A stretch of 64,000 nt of DNA from assembly GCA_900660155.1 (NCBI GenBank), contig CABFPE010000196.1, positions 614,408 through 678,407 on the forward strand. The letters are read 5' to 3'. The translations under genes were made by a program, and so were the position numbers. The notes under the pieces were generated by a model, which was not told the origin of the DNA, did not search any database, and saw only the letters and a list, made by a program, of their open reading frames with translations. The stretch is from Hofstenia miamia (Eukaryota > Xenacoelomorpha > Acoela > Hofsteniidae). Positions 60,917 through 64,000 of this stretch are shown here, piece by piece (positions within the stretch are counted from its first letter, which is position 1; every line of letters starts with the position of its first letter).

Positions 60917-61089
60917 AGGCCAATTTCAATATCAAAATAATACAAATAGATAAAATAATTAAGAATTAATGGAGGAAGGGTGAATTAAATACCTTAATTA
61001 ATATAGATGTTAAGTTTGTGAGTCACTTAATAAATCAAAACTATTTTATTTTATGATTAAGATTTTATATTTACTAGCAGACATTTTAG

Positions 61090-61274
61090 GCAGAAATTGC
61101 AAAGCGAATCAACCGCAAAGCAAATTTATTGAACTTATTATTCAGAGATGAGCTACTTAATGAAAACGATCAAATACTTAAAGATGAACGCAAAGTATCA
61201 ACTTGTAATTTATTTCCAAGTGTGATACTGGACTGCGCAGTAAAAGATGATATCAGACATCAAGCTTCTGAAAG
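61090..61274 (+). CDS. Ubiquitin-like domain, exon part 2
   Basis: Acceptor CATTTTAG|GCAGAA, donor GAAAG|GTATTT (phase 2). It reads AEIAKRINRKANLLNLLFRD, ELLNENDQILKDERKVSTCN and LFPSVILDCAVKDDIRHQAS. Joined after ...DVK it completes a ubiquitin fold: LLNLLFRDELLNENDQILKD stands for QQRLIFAGKQLEDGRTLSD and SVILDCAV for TLHLVLRL. There is no terminal Gly-Gly at the place expected for conjugation, and the chain goes on past it, so it may be a non-conjugated domain or may end on another exon. Confidence 0.68.
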
Positions 61275-62114
61275 GTATTTAATACAACGAAGTTATCACA
61301 TTTAGGCTTTTAACACACAACTGCCCAATTTCTCACCCAGTACATGATTTATTTTACTTTTTATTTATTTCTTTCCCCTTATCGGTTACAATTCTCCACT
61401 TGGAAGCATTAGATTTGAAAAATCTTAAGTTTCTTATTAAGCAGTATTTTGTTAGGAGCATAAATTTAGTTGGTCAAAATATTATGAATATACATTCCTC
61501 ATCGTCATACAACGAATCATTATGTTTTTGTTTATTTTTTCAAAAATCTTACCTTTCAGTATTTTTCCCTGCTTTCCCAAAATCTATAAATACGTAAAAT
61601 TTGACATCAAAAATTAAAACAAGATGTTTGGGTCGTATTTTGCTTAACCTTAGTTACTGTGTTGTTTTATAAAAGTTTAGGGGACAATATTGTTCGAATT
61701 ACTCTAAAAATAACAAAATGGTTGTTGCCTACATTCAAATTTAGCCGAGCGCACACATCAGGGAGAGGCTGCCAAAATCAATTTAATTATTTGGTACTTT
61801 TGCGTCCAAACTCCTTCCCCAAACTTAACATTAACCCAAACCATAACCCGATAACCCTAACCCTAAACTAAGCCAACTCACACCTTATTCCTAAGCCAAG
61901 GCATACTTGAATATAGGCCTTGCAGCCAAATTATTAGCAAAATGATCGAAGGCTGATGATAGTTTTGATAACATTAAATTCCTGTTTCTCCCAAGAGACG
62001 ATGCTTGCAAACGCTAGCATCTCATTAGATAAAAGCTCACCCAATGCTTAGTGATTAACTTATTAATTCATTACTCTACGTGCGATCAATTATTAATTAT
62101 TACACACAAGATGA

Positions 62115-62345
62115 ATGCCTAAGAAGTGCTCTGTGGGTTACTGCTGCACCAATTACGACAGCAGAAAAGACTCTTCGGCCAAAATATCAGTTTATAGCTT
62201 TCCAAAGGATGATGAAACAAGGCAAGAAAGGATTTCTGCTTTACCAAATCGCATAGAACGTGTTTTAAAATTAGATGGGCATTTGTGCTAACCATTGGCC
62301 TTCTGACTGTAAAACGCAAAAAGTACGAATTATTTGTTGGGGCGG
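62115..62345 (+). pseudogene. THAP zinc-finger domain fragment with frameshift
   Basis: The first frame starts MPKKCSVGYCCTNYDSRKDS and goes on with ISVYSFPKDDETRQERISAL, the front of a THAP DNA-binding domain (C2CH zinc ligands; Cys 5 and Cys 10 present, then the SFP motif). After a one-base shift near 62280 the neighbouring frame reads ICANHWPSDCKTQKV, which supplies the Cys-x2-His pair and the HWPSD motif. The domain is thus complete in sequence but split by a frame change. Either this is a pseudogene, or a base error sits in the assembly. THAP domains belong to host regulators and to P-element-type transposases. No more of either was seen. It lies in the presumed last intron of the ubiquitin-like gene. 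Confidence 0.7.
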
Positions 62346-62744
62346 CTCTCAGATGTGTGCACTGTCTTGTTTCGAGAAATTTCTTGCAACATCGATAACA
62401 ATGATAAAACATTGTTGTTGATTATTATAAATGTTGTGCGTAATAAAAAGGGAAATGAATTAATTTATTGCCCAACATTTCCCTGATGTCTAGGAGAAGT
62501 AACGCATAGTTAACGCATGTAAGCTCGCTAATAATTACCACTTTATTTGGTATTGCAATATATTACAGTAACGAGTTACATTTGTGAATAACAAATATCT
62601 TATATTTAATCAAATATTTTGATTCTAATAGAAAACGTCCTATCATTTTTTCTTTCAACACTTATAAAATGTTCTATTTGAGGAAGTTATAAGTTGTTTG
62701 GAAAACTTATAACATGTTAACTTATGCTTGTTTTAATTACCTAG

Positions 62745-62873
62745 GGTGAATTTGTTTGGATGCGTGAATCATTGATGTTTGGTCAAAACATGGAGCAGAA
62801 TTATTTAGCTACTAATACAACTGAACTGCTCATAGGCCGTTTTGATTTCTTCACAAACTTATCGCATAAGTAA
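62745..62873 (+). other. Candidate terminal exon of the ubiquitin-like gene
   Basis: TTTTAATTACCTAG is a good acceptor at 62743-62744 and AATAAA lies at 62878-62883. In the phase required by the 61274 donor the exon would add only R-VNLFGCVNH before a stop at 62773-62775. In another phase a 42-codon open frame (EFVWMRESLMFGQNMEQNYL...) runs to 62873. Both are possible and neither is proven. Confidence 0.3.
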
Positions 62874-62883
62874 TTTCAATAAA

Positions 62884-64000
62884 ATGTCTTTTAAAATGTT
62901 AACTACATTGTCTGTATCTACTTGTGAGACTTGAACACCTCTTCTCTAGATTGCAAATGTCGCTGACTGTAATCAAAACTATGATTTACAAAGTATGAGT
63001 GTTTCAGATTTGATTCAGATTTGATGTATTTGTTTGAAAGAGAAACAACTTAAAAACCTTTCGCAATATAAAGCTACCACGTGCCTTAATTTAATTTTAT
63101 GATTCTTCAATATATTTTCTTTGTTTTTGTGACTAGCAGGTTAACATTTGCACGAGTTTAATTTAAATTGTTGCTAGTTTTTCATTTGCTTGGTACACAT
63201 ATACTTAAAAGTACATCACTGATTTGCCTAGTTCCGCATTAGGTATGTGACAACAACTATGTTGTATTTTCAAATCATTAACGTAAAAATTCATTAAATG
63301 TATGAACATACATAAATACCGCATACTCGAAAACATTAGATTTTCTAATTTTATTAATAAATTTATTCAGTAATTTTTGATTAAATAAATTGACAAGGCT
63401 TTCAAGTAAAATATATCATCCAGTTTCTAGTAGTGGTATTGTCACAGAGACATTATGCAATTATGAATTAATCCTTTAGAAAATGTCTCTCTATTTGAAT
63501 TTATTAAAAATCGATGAGATTCAAACACCTTTATTTACTTCAATCTGTCAAAATATTTTCAACGTTGTTGTAGTAATTATGTTTCCCACATGGGCCTTTA
63601 TTCTACCATTTGCTTACTTGCTAAAACGAATTAAATGTTGAAACATGAATTTGGTCATAGTCTTGAATTTCTTGGAGACCCTACTAATTTATTTGAAATT
63701 TGTCTTAGGAATTAATATTAAGAAGGCTAGGTATATTTTAAAATTCAGTTTAACAATAGACTTATATTTAGACCCGGGACATCTGCTTCACTAACATATG
63801 GCACCATGCAGCCACAAACGGTAGACGCCGATCCATCACCAAACGAAACCTGCTGTTGCAGCTGTTCGATACAAGCAAACAATTCTAATGTTGAAATGTC
63901 GCTAAAATTTTGTTTTTTAGAAATGAATTTCCAATTTTATCTTTTTTTTGCAAAATACGGATATTAATTATAATTTTTTGGTGGTGAGGCAGTACTTATT
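62884..64000. other. AT-rich stretch without a recognised gene
   Basis: No feature was supported. A slightly GC-richer segment lies at about 63770-63890 (starting GACCCGGGACATCTGC). It may be an exon or repeat, but I could not read a protein from it. Confidence 0.4.

Noticed and set aside
61843-61872. CCCTAACCCTAA-like run suggesting a telomere
   Set aside because: Only about two units, inside ordinary sequence. Too short for an interstitial telomere claim.
62119-62412. 97-codon minus-strand frame
   Set aside because: It is the antisense of the THAP domain fragment.

Overview
This is an AT-rich stretch of an animal nuclear genome. Short exons are separated by long introns with GT..AG borders. 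(TA)n microsatellites are common, and decayed copies of many animal transposon classes (Tc1/mariner, pogo, TTAA-type terminal-repeat elements, several LINE lineages) lie throughout. A restriction-like-endonuclease LINE tail, a THAP domain and ubiquitin-like exons all fit a metazoan, probably an invertebrate. I cannot name the species. No bacterial gene, rRNA or convincing tRNA was found. Two gaps of about 330 N and six single-N joins mark a draft scaffold.

Layout. 1-10.9 kb: no gene seen, AT-rich intergenic or intronic DNA with microsatellites. 10.9-12.4 kb: a near full-length Tc1/mariner copy with matching inverted ends, a TA duplication and a frameshifted transposase. 12.9-17 kb: a LINE tail and a weak transposase-like fragment. 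17.2-17.8 kb: a 586-bp Tc1-type element whose two transposase remnants lie on opposite strands. 21.2-22.0 kb: a LINE reverse-transcriptase fragment on the minus strand. 22-29 kb: a TTAA-type terminal-repeat element, plus several duplicated blocks at single-N joins that look like alternative haplotypes stitched in series. 29.2-29.5 kb: a large TA/TGTA simple repeat. 34.9-37.7 kb: a long degraded LINE (endonuclease, reverse transcriptase, tail). 38.3-44.1 kb: a minus-strand gene that I assembled from six exons with mutually compatible phases (363 codons, 3' end not found, family not recognised). 44.9-49.2 kb: a cluster of LINE pieces from at least three lineages. 49.5-50.8 kb: a pogo/Tigger-type element. 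53.0-62.9 kb: a ubiquitin-like locus. It holds two paralogous first exons with duplicated upstream DNA, and a further ubiquitin-like domain split over two exons.

The two host-gene candidates are the main content. The 38-44 kb gene is helix-rich and has no obvious family. The ubiquitin-like locus may encode a protein with two tandem divergent ubiquitin folds, but the exon join crosses a sequence gap, so this stays an inference. Almost everything else is transposon relic, simple repeat or unassigned AT-rich DNA.
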